From positions 434,001 to 498,000 of the forward strand of contig CALRQL020000001.1 in the NCBI GenBank assembly GCA_943370295.1: a stretch of 64,000 nucleotides of DNA. Reading direction: 5' to 3'. The position numbers and the translations under genes are program-made. Positions within the stretch are counted from its first letter, which is position 1. Every line of letters begins with the position of its first letter. This DNA comes from SB11 sp943370295. Lineage in GTDB: Bacteria; Bacteroidota; Bacteroidia; UBA8524. The notes under the pieces were generated by a model that saw only the letters and a program-made list of their open reading frames with translations, was not told where the DNA came from and searched no databases. Positions 20,383 through 28,816 of this stretch are shown piece after piece.

Positions 20383-22326
20383 ATGAAAAATATAAGACTA
20401 ATTACAAAACCTTTATTGGTTTTTGCGCTGAGCGCGGCTGTTATGGCCGGCTGTAGCAGAAAAGCCACCATTACTGATGCTAACAAAGCTTTTGAAAGCC
20501 GCGAGTACTTTCTTAGCTCATCCATGTATAAGCAGGCGTATGTTGCTTTGACAGATAAAGAGCTGAAAGCCGAAGCTGCTTTTGGTGCCGCCGAGAGTTT
20601 TCGTAAGATAAACGACTACAAAAATGCCGAATACTGGTATAACCAAACCTTGAAAAACGACCCCGATAATAAAGAGGCTATTTGGTTTGTGGCGATGGAA
20701 ATGAAGAATGCTGAGCGATACGAAGAAGCCAAAGCCAAATTTGAGGAGTACAAAGCTAAAGGGGGTATTGGCGACCAAGCCGACCACGAGATTGAGGGCT
20801 GTGTAAAAGGCATGGAATGGAAAAAGGAGCAAACCCGCTACGTAGTTGAAAACATGAAGGGCTTAAACACCAAAAATTCTGATTTTGGTGTGGTGGCCTA
20901 CAGGGGTGATGCTTTGTTTTTCTCTTCGGACCGTGAAAACCCTGATAACAGAAGGGTGTACGGCCGTACCGGAGATAAGTTTGTTGATATTTACCGTGCC
21001 GAACTTAAAAGAGCTAAACGCGGGGAACAACTGCCCTCGATAGGTAAAGTAAACCCTGCCGAAGGTTTGGTGTTTGATTACAACGAAGCCACAGGCGCGT
21101 TCTCAGGTTCTAAAATATACTTTACCCTTTGCAATGGGGTAGAGGGTACAGAAAACTCTTGTAAAATATACGAGGCTACACTTTCGGGCAAAGCGTTTAA
21201 AGATGTTTCGGCCCTTTCGTTTTGCGATGATTCGTTAACTAACTACGGTCATCCGTCGGTGTCTCAAGACGGTTTAACCTTGTATTTCTCTGCCGATTTG
21301 CCCGGTGGTTTTGGCGGTAAGGATATTTACGCTACTACTTTTGATAAGCGTGGTAAAAGCTGGAGTGCTCCTGTAAATGCAGGTTCAGTAATTAATACCA
21401 ACAAAGACGATATGTTCCCTTTTATCCATGCCGACGGTACTTTGTACTTCTCGTCAAACGGTCACGTAGGTATGGGCGGCTTGGATGTTTTCTCAGCCAA
21501 AAATAACGGCGGCACATGGGAAGAACCTGTGAACATGAAGTGGCCTATTAACTCAGGTGCAGATGATTTTTCGTTCACTGTTTCTGATGATAAGCAAAAC
21601 GGCTACTTGTCATCAAACCGCGAAGGCGGCAGGGGCAAGGATGATATTTACGGTTTTTACCTTAAACCGCTTGAGTTTAAGCTGAAAATTGTGGTGAGAG
21701 ATGCCAAAACAGGCAAAACCATTCCTAATGCTACAGTTAAGTTTACAATTAATAAAGACAGTGCCGCATCGTTTACTGCAAACGGTGAAGGTGTGCTTGA
21801 GGCTCCTTTGATGATGAACACCTCTTACGGTTTCTTCGCTTCAAAAATCGAAGATTACTATTTTGACAGTGAGGCCAAACAAGTATCTACCGTTGGTAAA
21901 GAGCTGTCGGAAAACTTTGTGCAAGAATTGCTTTTGAATCAAATGAACGTTGAAGACGAGTTTACCCTGAAAGGTATTTACTACGATTTAGACAAGGCTG
22001 ATTTGCGTTCAGAATCACTACCCGTGATAGATTCATTAATCACCCTTTTGAGCAAATATCCCAAAATCCGTATCGAAATAGGTTCACATACCGATTGCCG
22101 CTCGTCAAAAGAATATAACGAGCAATTATCTCAACGCAGGGCACAATCAGTGGTGGATTACCTGATAAGCAAAGGCATTGCTTCTGCCCGTTTGGAGGCA
22201 AAAGGCTATGGCGAAACCAAGCTGGTAAACGATTGCGCTTGCGAGGGCACGGAAGTGAAACGCAATTGCAGCGAAGAGGAACATCAGTTAAACCGTCGTA
22301 CAACCTTCAGGATTGTATCAAAGTAA
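20383..22326 (+). CDS. PorE-like OmpA-family lipoprotein (TPR, beta-propeller, CRD, OmpA)
   Basis: The lipoprotein signal peptide ends in a lipobox with Cys24 (VMAGC). The domain order is TPR-like helices (~35-130), a PD40-type propeller (~165-425, with repeated YFSS and FSSDRE/LYFSA motifs), a carboxypeptidase-regulatory-like beta domain (~435-520, AKTGKTIPNATVKF) and a C-terminal OmpA-like peptidoglycan-binding domain (~530-647, YYDLDKADLR, IGSHTDCRSS, QRRAQSVVDYL). This is the architecture described for PorE of Porphyromonas gingivalis, which links the T9SS to peptidoglycan and associates with PorP. The gene lies between a type B cargo gene and a porP/sprF-like gene with 8 and 27 base gaps, so it probably anchors that specific secretion or attachment complex. 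It may be a cargo-specific paralogue rather than the housekeeping PorE. Confidence 0.85.
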   Translation: MKNIRLITKPLLVFALSAAVMAGCSRKATITDANKAFESREYFLSSSMYKQAYVALTDKELKAEAAFGAAESFRKINDYKNAEYWYNQTLKNDPDNKEAIWFVAMEMKNAERYEEAKAKFEEYKAKGGIGDQADHEIEGCVKGMEWKKEQTRYVVENMKGLNTKNSDFGVVAYRGDALFFSSDRENPDNRRVYGRTGDKFVDIYRAELKRAKRGEQLPSIGKVNPAEGLVFDYNEATGAFSGSKIYFTLCNGVEGTENSCKIYEATLSGKAFKDVSALSFCDDSLTNYGHPSVSQDGLTLYFSADLPGGFGGKDIYATTFDKRGKSWSAPVNAGSVINTNKDDMFPFIHADGTLYFSSNGHVGMGGLDVFSAKNNGGTWEEPVNMKWPINSGADDFSFTVSDDKQNGYLSSNREGGRGKDDIYGFYLKPLEFKLKIVVRDAKTGKTIPNATVKFTINKDSAASFTANGEGVLEAPLMMNTSYGFFASKIEDYYFDSEAKQVSTVGKELSENFVQELLLNQMNVEDEFTLKGIYYDLDKADLRSESLPVIDSLITLLSKYPKIRIEIGSHTDCRSSKEYNEQLSQRRAQSVVDYLISKGIASARLEAKGYGETKLVNDCACEGTEVKRNCSEEEHQLNRRTTFRIVSK

Positions 22327-22353
22327 GTTGTAAAAGAAGAAAAAATTAAAACA

Positions 22354-23304
22354 ATGAAAAAGATAATAGCAGTGTTGGGCTTGTTGCTTGTTTGTGCAGG
22401 CATTTTTGGTCAGCAAGACCCTTACTATACTCACTTTATGTTTAACAGGCAGGCATACAACCCTGCTTATTCAGGCTCACAAGGCGGTTTAGAGGCTACT
22501 TTGCTGCACCACAGCCAATGGGCAGGCTACAAAGAGGGGTTGGCTCCCAGTACCCAGTCATTAGGTATTAATCTTCCCTTCCGTAGCCACGGTTTTGGCT
22601 TGCAATTGGTGAATGATAAATTGGGCTATGAAAAATCGGTAAACCTTTCATTGTCTTATAACTACCGTTTCAATATCGGTAGTGGAACTTTGGGCGTAGG
22701 GCCTTCTATCGGGTTTTTGCAGAAATCGTTAGATGGAAGCAAACTTAGCCCTGAGCAAGCCAACGACCTTAAAATCCCAACTTCAAACGTATCGAGTTTG
22801 AAACCTGATTACGGGTTTGGATTTTTCTATCAAAACGAAAGCGTAAACAATTTGTACGTAGGACTTTCGGCCACCCACCTTTCAGAAGAAGATTTTAACT
22901 ACGATGCCGCTGCCGGAGCAATGGTTAAATACAACGGCCGCAGGCACTATTACTTAACAGCAGGCATGCAATTTGAGCTTTCACCTGTATTAGCATTACG
23001 CCCTAATGTGTTGATGAAAAACGATGGTGCAACCACCCAGTTTGACGTGAATGCCGATTTGTTGTACAAGCAAAAATTACGCGGCGGTTTTGCATACCGC
23101 TCAGGCGATGCTATGTCGGTATTGTTAGGGTATTACATCACCCCACAATGGCATTTGGGATATAGCTATGATTACACGCTTACAGATATTAGCAATGTGA
23201 GCAGCGGTACACACGAGTTGGTATTGAATTTTGTGTTGAAAACCACTCGTAAACCCAAACCTGTTTTGAATAAGATAATTCTTACTCCCCGTTTCTTAGA
23301 ATAG
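22354..23304 (+). CDS. PorP/SprF family T9SS outer-membrane protein
   Basis: A 316-residue protein with signal peptide (GIFGQ) followed at once by the PorP/SprF hallmark QQDPYYTHFMFNRQAYNPA. The rest is a predicted outer-membrane beta-barrel with alternating hydrophobic strands and aromatic girdle residues (GFGLQLVNDK, YNYRFNIG, LLGYYITPQWHLGYSYDY). Family members help secrete and retain type B C-terminal-domain cargo at the surface; SprF does this for SprB. The gene ends the run of cargo genes and is followed by a strong terminator 32 bases on. A second PorP-like protein lies beside gldK, so this copy is probably dedicated to the PKD adhesin encoded upstream. Confidence 0.9.
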   Translation: MKKIIAVLGLLLVCAGIFGQQDPYYTHFMFNRQAYNPAYSGSQGGLEATLLHHSQWAGYKEGLAPSTQSLGINLPFRSHGFGLQLVNDKLGYEKSVNLSLSYNYRFNIGSGTLGVGPSIGFLQKSLDGSKLSPEQANDLKIPTSNVSSLKPDYGFGFFYQNESVNNLYVGLSATHLSEEDFNYDAAAGAMVKYNGRRHYYLTAGMQFELSPVLALRPNVLMKNDGATTQFDVNADLLYKQKLRGGFAYRSGDAMSVLLGYYITPQWHLGYSYDYTLTDISNVSSGTHELVLNFVLKTTRKPKPVLNKIILTPRFLE

Positions 23305-23336
23305 CATAATGCATTTTTAATAGGTTTTCTTTTGTG

Positions 23337-23363
23337 AAGCCGGCACCACATGCCGGCTTTTTT
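23337..23363 (+). terminator. Rho-independent terminator of the large cargo operon
   Basis: A perfect 9-bp stem (AAGCCGGCA / TGCCGGCTT) with a 5-base loop runs directly into six T residues, 32 bases past the porP/sprF-like stop codon. It ends the co-oriented run that enters from the left edge. Confidence 0.92.
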
Positions 23364-23389
23364 ATTTGTTATGGAGTAAATTGGTGCCA

Positions 23390-23780
23390 GGCGCTAAGTT
23401 GGCTTTTCATAGAATTATTGTGGCTTACTGCCTTTGTAGCGAAAAGAATCCTTTGTTTTTTTCCTGAGTATAAAACTTAGGGTTTTAGAGAGTCTTTCCA
23501 AGTGGTTTATTGATTAAAGAGCTTTTAGCCACTAAGGCGCTAAGTCGGCTTTTCATAGAATTATTGCGGCTTACTGCCTTTGCAGCAAAAAGAATACTCT
23601 GTTTTGTTCCTGAGTATAAAACTTAGGGTTTTATGAGAGTCTTTTCAAGTGGTTTATTGATTAAAGAACTTTTAGCCACTAAGGCGCTAAGTTGGCTTTT
23701 CATAGAGTTATTGTGGCTTAGTATCTGTATGAGAAATTTCCTCTCGTTACCCTGAATATAAAATTCAGGGCTTTTGCGAG
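23390..23780. repeat. Degenerate ~146-bp tandem repeat, about 2.5 copies
   Basis: Units begin GGCGCTAAGT at 23390, 23536 and 23683, giving periods of 146 and 147 bases. The first two copies are nearly identical; the third diverges after ~50 bases. Each unit contains a small hairpin in its second half; in copies one and two it is CCTGAGT...ACTTAGG, in copy three CCCTGAAT...ATTCAGGG (23750-23770). No open reading frame runs through the units. Confidence 0.85.
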
Positions 23781-23783
23781 TAG

Positions 23784-23814
23784 CGTATCGAATGGTTTTA
23801 AACCATTCGATACG
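23784..23814. repeat. Near-perfect 15-bp inverted repeat
   Basis: CGTATCGAATGGTTT is followed by one base and then its exact reverse complement, AAACCATTCGATACG. There is no T-run after either arm, so it does not look like a terminator. It could be a protein-binding palindrome or a remnant of a mobile element. Confidence 0.75.
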
Positions 23815-23860
23815 AAATTATATAAGAAAGGCGAGCTTTATGCCCGTCGGTTTTGGTGTT

Positions 23861-23899
23861 AATGAAAAATCCCCAAAAGAGCTAAGTCCTTTGGGGATT
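23861..23899 (-). terminator. Terminator of the nuclease-like gene
   Basis: A perfect 10-bp stem (AATCCCCAAA / TTTGGGGATT) with a 12-base loop is followed, read on the minus strand, by a T-rich tail. It lies 40 bases beyond the stop of the minus-strand gene ending at 23940. Confidence 0.85.
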
Positions 23900-23939
23900 G
23901 CATTAAAACGGGTTAAAACCCCATGCGCAACGCATTCAA

Positions 23940-26090
23940 TTACTCAATAATCAACTTCACAGGTGATGATACTTGTGTATGGATAAAGTATATCCCTTTG
24001 GCAAGGTTTAAGGGACTTACGTCTACTTTCACAGTTTCGCTGTTTGCGGCAGCTAACTCAACTTGATATACTAGTTTTCCTGTGGCATCGTATAGCTTTA
24101 GCGGGGTGTTTAAAGCGTCATCTGCATTTACTTGTACCGTAAAGCTTTGTGTTGCAGGGTTTGGGTAAATGGTTACAGAAGGAGTGGTTGCACCTGTAGT
24201 TACTGATGAGTACGTAAACACAGTATTACCTGTGGCCGATGTATTTGACGCCGAGCTTTGCACAGGAGCTAACATTGGAGTTCCCGAAGTATGTGTAAAC
24301 GTAACTACTACCGGAAGATGGTCAGAGGCATCGTGCAGAGCAGAGGCAATGGTTGATGAATACATGGTGTAAGGTGGAGTATTAAGGGCTTGGTTATAGT
24401 GTTGGCCGTCGTTACCAAATGCTTTGTAAGTGTTGGGTACTATGTCAAAACCTCCTGTTTGGGTAATAGCGGTTGAAAACAACAACATATCAAAACGGTC
24501 ATCAAGTCCTCCCGTGGCACCGCCACCGAATGAAGTTGTGCGAGGTGATTGTGTATGGTGGATGGCATACGATGAGTTATTCCAACTGCCTGAAAGGCTT
24601 AATAAGTCGTTAAATTTACCATTAGCATTGCTGCCGTTGGTTATCATTTTTTGGTAAGCCGATTCGCTACTTCCGTAAATATTAAAATCTCCACATACCA
24701 AGAAATACTTGCCAGCAGAAAAGGCATCGGTTACAGCCCTTAGATTATCTACTTCTCCTTCGCGTTGGGTTTCATCGCTGCTGGTGTTGCCGGCTTTTAA
24801 ATGCACAGAGTATATGTAAAGCGAGTCGCCCGAAGCAATGTGTTTAAGCAGGAATTGGTTAATATCTCTAAGCGATGTTGAAATGGCGGTATTGCTGATA
24901 AATTGGAATTTTGAGCTTTTATAGTACAAAGAGTTGTCCGTATCATAACCATCAATAAATGTAGCCATGCTGTAAGTACTGGTGCTATAGTTTAGCACAT
25001 TGTTTAAAAAGTTATTGGCTCCTGTTGATTGCAATACTTCTTGGCATACCACAATATCGGGGTTCACTGCATCAATAATAGTGCGGTAGCTTGGCTCGCG
25101 AGATGAACCAGTGCTGCCGGGGTAGTTAAGCAGGTTATACGTCATTATTACAAAGTTGCCGGTATCGCCTTCGGTTGAGTCGTTGGTGGTAAACGTGTTA
25201 GTGCCCCAGCTTGAAAATGTACTTCCGCCGCAATTAGCGCGAACGTGCGCATAATATTCAGTATTAGGGGTGAGACTGCTTACTGCTGCAGATGTAGACG
25301 TTGTGCTGGTACCCGATGAAGGTGCAGTTGACGAAGTAGTTACGGCATACTCGTACGATGAAGCGCCTGATACAGTATTCCAGCTGATAGTGGCTGATGT
25401 GGTTGTTATACCTGATGCTGATATGCCCGTTGGTGTAGCGCACGATGAAGAGCTTGAGCCTGTGATAGAGATGTCATCTACTGAGATTTTATCGCGCGAG
25501 CCACTGGTACTTACTGATTCCCAGTAAATCCAACGCACTTGCACTACCGATTGATTTTCGGCACCTACAGGCAATGTTTCCGTTAAGGTCGATGAGCTGT
25601 GTCCGTCTGTCATTCCTGCACTACTGTATGTAGTGGTGGTTCCCACATTAATAAAGCTGCCCGAGGTACCTACACGGTATTGCAATGCAATGCTATTGTC
25701 GCGTGAGCTTTGGTTCTTAATGGTTTTGCATAACCACGAAACTTGTATGTTGGTGAGACCTGTGGTGTTAATAGCAACAACAACGGCCCCCGCAGGATTG
25801 GTGCCCGATGAAAGTATGCCTATTCCATCAGTGCCTAAATGATACCAGCCGCCTGTGGCCAGTGTGGGTGAGCTGCCTTGGTTGGGTAAATCGCCGTTGG
25901 CGGCTGAAAGGGTACGGGTAGTAGGGATGCTGTTGAACCTATGCACGGCTACTCCGGTGGGTAAGGTGGCTGAGCTTTGGCTAGTGAGAGAAAAGGGCAG
26001 TGATACTGCTGTTGGGTTAGTTTGTGCAATAAGGGCAATGTGTACCCATAGCAAGTTGAATAGTAAAAATAGAATGCTTGTTTTTTTCAT
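23940..26090 (-). CDS. T9SS-exported endonuclease/exonuclease/phosphatase-family protein
   Basis: A 716-residue secreted protein with a signal peptide ending near residue 23 (ALIAQ). A beta-rich lectin-like region is followed by one FN3 domain (~215-300). The EEP catalytic domain spans ~310-600 with all expected motifs: MTYNLLNYP, the metal-binding Glu in VCQEV (~347), His in YSVHLKAG (~430), Asp and Asn in CGDFN (~466) and the terminal SDHLPVVV (~591). A type A T9SS sorting domain starts near 644 (YPNPATQ, KGIYFIH). Family members cleave phosphodiester bonds; an exported member most simply acts on extracellular DNA, though phospholipid or other phosphoester substrates are possible. Active-site motifs look intact. 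The gene to its right on the same strand encodes a lamin-tail-like T9SS protein, a domain often joined to EEP nucleases. Confidence 0.88.
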   Translation of the reverse strand: MKKTSILFLLFNLLWVHIALIAQTNPTAVSLPFSLTSQSSATLPTGVAVHRFNSIPTTRTLSAANGDLPNQGSSPTLATGGWYHLGTDGIGILSSGTNPAGAVVVAINTTGLTNIQVSWLCKTIKNQSSRDNSIALQYRVGTSGSFINVGTTTTYSSAGMTDGHSSSTLTETLPVGAENQSVVQVRWIYWESVSTSGSRDKISVDDISITGSSSSSCATPTGISASGITTTSATISWNTVSGASSYEYAVTTSSTAPSSGTSTTSTSAAVSSLTPNTEYYAHVRANCGGSTFSSWGTNTFTTNDSTEGDTGNFVIMTYNLLNYPGSTGSSREPSYRTIIDAVNPDIVVCQEVLQSTGANNFLNNVLNYSTSTYSMATFIDGYDTDNSLYYKSSKFQFISNTAISTSLRDINQFLLKHIASGDSLYIYSVHLKAGNTSSDETQREGEVDNLRAVTDAFSAGKYFLVCGDFNIYGSSESAYQKMITNGSNANGKFNDLLSLSGSWNNSSYAIHHTQSPRTTSFGGGATGGLDDRFDMLLFSTAITQTGGFDIVPNTYKAFGNDGQHYNQALNTPPYTMYSSTIASALHDASDHLPVVVTFTHTSGTPMLAPVQSSASNTSATGNTVFTYSSVTTGATTPSVTIYPNPATQSFTVQVNADDALNTPLKLYDATGKLVYQVELAAANSETVKVDVSPLNLAKGIYFIHTQVSSPVKLIIE

Positions 26091-26304
26091 TGTGATAGAT
26101 GTTTAGAAATTTCCACGGCAATAAGAACCCACAGCATTATTGAATGGTAAAACTCATTTTTGAAAAAAGCAGCACATCTAATTTCTGCATATTTTAGATT
26201 TTTGATTAACAGCGCTCTACGCGGCACAGTTTTGCGCAGTTATCGTGCTAATAAAATGGCAAAGCCTCACATTAAGGGTATTTTAACAAACCAACAAGTG
26301 GTAT

Positions 26305-26335
26305 AAAATAAAAAGCCACCCCAAAGGGGTGGCTT
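26305..26335 (-). terminator. Terminator of the lamin-tail-like gene
   Basis: A perfect 10-bp stem (AAGCCACCCC / GGGGTGGCTT) with an AAA loop; on the minus strand it is followed by TTTTATTTTAT. It lies 30 bases beyond the stop at 26365. Confidence 0.92.
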
Positions 26336-26364
26336 GAAATGTTATGAAAGTAGTTAGATAAGTA

Positions 26365-28425
26365 TTAGCGGCTGATTACTACACGGCCTGTGTGATTGTT
26401 AGAGTTGCTTACTACATTGAAGAAGTAAGTGCCGGCAGCAAAATCAGAAAGATTTACAGTTATTGTTGAAATACCTTGAGTGGCTTTGTAGTTATTTGAA
26501 TACACAACACGGCCGGTGATATCAACAAAAGTAAGGGCAAAATCTTCGGTAGAGTTTACATCAATGCTCAATGCAGTTGAAGCAGGGTTGGGATAAGCAT
26601 CACCTACAACAAAGCCAAGCTCTTCAGCATTAATTTCTCCGCTTTCAGAGCTGCCTGTTTTGCTTCCGCCGGGAGCCTCGCAGCAAGGGAAATTACAAGT
26701 TCTGTTAGTGATGATAGGATTGTAAACCGCAGTATCAACAACACCGGCGGTAGCAGGTGCTGAACCGGCAGCAGCAGCATTGGCAATAGTCCAGTTGCCT
26801 GCAGTGCCTACATTACAACCACCTTGGCTTAAGATGAAAGTTTTACCGCCTTGGCTACCTGAAGCAAGTTTAGGACCACCCAAATCGCTTGGTGTTTGTG
26901 CACGGGCTACTAAAGCAGTACCGTAGCTTGCGCCGTGGTAAAATACAGGTTCACACTCTGGGCAACGTACTTGTACGCCATCAGCAGTATTTCCAAAGCT
27001 GATTCTTCCGTTCCAATCAGTAGCTGTAGTTTCGTAAGCAGCTAAACAATAGGTGCTATCAGTTGTAGTTGGTTTTACTGATATACCTGAGGCTGATTTA
27101 TTGCTAACAATAAATGAGGTAGGACCTGTTCCGCCTATTTGCAATACCAATGTACTGTCTGAATAGTCTTGGTCAACAGTAAAGTTGTAGCAGTTGTCAG
27201 CACCGTTGTAAAGTACAATAACAGTACCTACGGGAACTTTCTTCAAGGTATCAAGGTTGGCAAATTTAACGTGTCCGTTGGTGATACCTTTACCGGTTCC
27301 TGAACCGAATACGCCGTTGTTGTCATCAACAACCCAGCCGCGAATATCCACTTCTGTTGTTACTGCATCAGCACCACAAGTAGCTACTAATAACTCAATG
27401 TATTCACAGCTGCCGCTTGGGCCGTTAGACCATTCTGTAACTACTAATACGCCTTTTGTAGGTGTTGTATCAGGTACAAATTCAAAGCAAATAGGGTAAG
27501 AGTTCACAAGGTCGATGATGTTGTTTCTGAAATCAAGGTTATCACCGGCGTTGTTAGCCGTTCCGGGAGTTGCAGCAGAGGCACTGATAAAACGCCAGTT
27601 GGCATCAAGACCTATAGCGCTTGTGGTTATACCTTGGAAAAACTCAAACGCCCTTCCTGTTCCACCGTTAGTATCTACCACAACGTGTGGGCCTTGCTCA
27701 CCTACTGTAGTTGTTACAGTGCTGTTTTGTGCACCGTATGAAACACCGTGGTAAAAGCCGGGCTCGTCAGAAAAGTTAGGGTTGTCTATACAACCGGGGC
27801 ACCTAACTTGGAAACCATCGCCAAGTACTGAATCACCATTACGAAGTGAAACACCGTTCCAGGCATTGTTGGTCAACGTGTAAGCGTCTTGGCTGCAATA
27901 GCCGCTTTTGTTTAATGTACCTACAATTGGGGTAGTATTTTTGTAAACAATGTAGGGGCTTACTCCTACGGCAACAAAAATAAATACGCTGTCGGTACCG
28001 TTGTCGTAAGCATAAATACCGTTAGGATCGGTAAAGGCATTTACAAACGCAGGGTTGGTTTGGTCAAACTCAGATGTGTCAGAACCGTTAAAAAGAACGA
28101 TGTAAGTACCAATCTGAACGTTTTCCCAAATGCTGCTGTCAGCAAAACGTAAATGTCCGGGCGAGATGCCAGCACCAGAAACTGTTGAGCCGTTAAATAC
28201 TCCGTTGTTATCATCAAACAACCAGCCGGTAATATCAACATTTACAGTAGTTCCGGTAGAGTTATTGGCTACAATAAGCTCTGCCCATTCTTTGTTTCCG
28301 TTCACACCGTTTGAGAACTCATTTAATAAAAGTACGCCTTTGTCAGCTTGAGCCGTAGCGGCTAGGGAGAATAACGAAATGGCTGTTAAGAACAGCATTT
28401 TGAATTGTACGATAAGTTTTTTCAT
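26365..28425 (-). CDS. T9SS-exported protein with two lamin-tail-like domains
   Basis: A 686-residue protein with a signal peptide (LAATAQA) and an internal duplication. Halves starting near residues 30 and 330 each begin KGVLLLNEFSNG or KGVLVVTEWSNG, continue with a DITGWLFDDNNGVF-like strand pair and IVLFNG/IVLYNG, and later carry VRCPGC (~208) or VRCPEC (~488) followed by FYHGxSYG. The first part of each half resembles lamin-tail beta-sandwich domains found in secreted bacterial proteins and nucleases. A type A sorting domain begins near 607 (YPNPASTALSI, AAGTYFFNV). The CPxC motif pair could form disulfides or bind metal. The function is not known. The adjacent downstream gene is a T9SS EEP nuclease, but an internal terminator separates the two. 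Confidence 0.8.
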   Translation of the reverse strand: MKKLIVQFKMLFLTAISLFSLAATAQADKGVLLLNEFSNGVNGNKEWAELIVANNSTGTTVNVDITGWLFDDNNGVFNGSTVSGAGISPGHLRFADSSIWENVQIGTYIVLFNGSDTSEFDQTNPAFVNAFTDPNGIYAYDNGTDSVFIFVAVGVSPYIVYKNTTPIVGTLNKSGYCSQDAYTLTNNAWNGVSLRNGDSVLGDGFQVRCPGCIDNPNFSDEPGFYHGVSYGAQNSTVTTTVGEQGPHVVVDTNGGTGRAFEFFQGITTSAIGLDANWRFISASAATPGTANNAGDNLDFRNNIIDLVNSYPICFEFVPDTTPTKGVLVVTEWSNGPSGSCEYIELLVATCGADAVTTEVDIRGWVVDDNNGVFGSGTGKGITNGHVKFANLDTLKKVPVGTVIVLYNGADNCYNFTVDQDYSDSTLVLQIGGTGPTSFIVSNKSASGISVKPTTTDSTYCLAAYETTATDWNGRISFGNTADGVQVRCPECEPVFYHGASYGTALVARAQTPSDLGGPKLASGSQGGKTFILSQGGCNVGTAGNWTIANAAAAGSAPATAGVVDTAVYNPIITNRTCNFPCCEAPGGSKTGSSESGEINAEELGFVVGDAYPNPASTALSIDVNSTEDFALTFVDITGRVVYSNNYKATQGISTITVNLSDFAAGTYFFNVVSNSNNHTGRVVISR

Positions 28426-28816
28426 TGTTTTGGTTTTTTCTGATAGTTATATGCAATGCCTAGGCAGCAACAAAGGTATAGGCACTAATGCGTGCGCTGT
28501 GTAGCAAAACCGTTATCCTACCATTAACACCCTGCTTGCCTTACGTTAATAGATGGTTACTGCTTTTAACCTTCACATCCGTTTTAAAACAGTTAAAACC
28601 CTTTGTTTCAAACAAACTATCATGTGTGTACTAAGTATAAGATTATGCAAAACGCCCTCAACAAATGGTTAATTTGATTAAAAATGGGTATTTGTATTGC
28701 CGCTTTATAAATAGAAAATGATGTTTTGATTTGAAAATCAGTTTGTTAATGCTGATTTGGGGAGAGTTAAGCACTTGTGAATAGCATTTAACTTACATTA
28801 AGTTGTTTACAAGTAT
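28426..28816. other. Intergenic region, 391 bp
   Basis: Lies between two minus-strand genes. Apart from a -7 promoter element at 28471-28478 I see no gene, RNA or clear terminator hairpin in it. It is AT-rich. Confidence 0.6.
28471..28478 (-). promoter_or_regulatory. Probable -7 element for the lamin-tail-like gene
   Basis: Read on the minus strand this is TACCTTTG, matching the Bacteroidota TAnnTTTG consensus, about 45 bases before the ATG. The nearest TTG is 26 bases further upstream, longer than the usual 19-21, so the -33 part is weak. Confidence 0.45.

Larger units (their letters stand above)
23364..23939. other. Intergenic region, 576 bp, repeat-rich and non-coding
   Basis: Between two gene ends that face each other there is no credible gene. 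The region holds ~146-bp tandem repeats (23390-~23780), a palindrome (23784-23814) and a terminator for the minus-strand gene (23861-23899). Confidence 0.8.

Noticed and set aside
23390..23780. Possible CRISPR array
   Set aside because: The units are ~146 bases long without spacer/repeat alternation and there are no cas genes.
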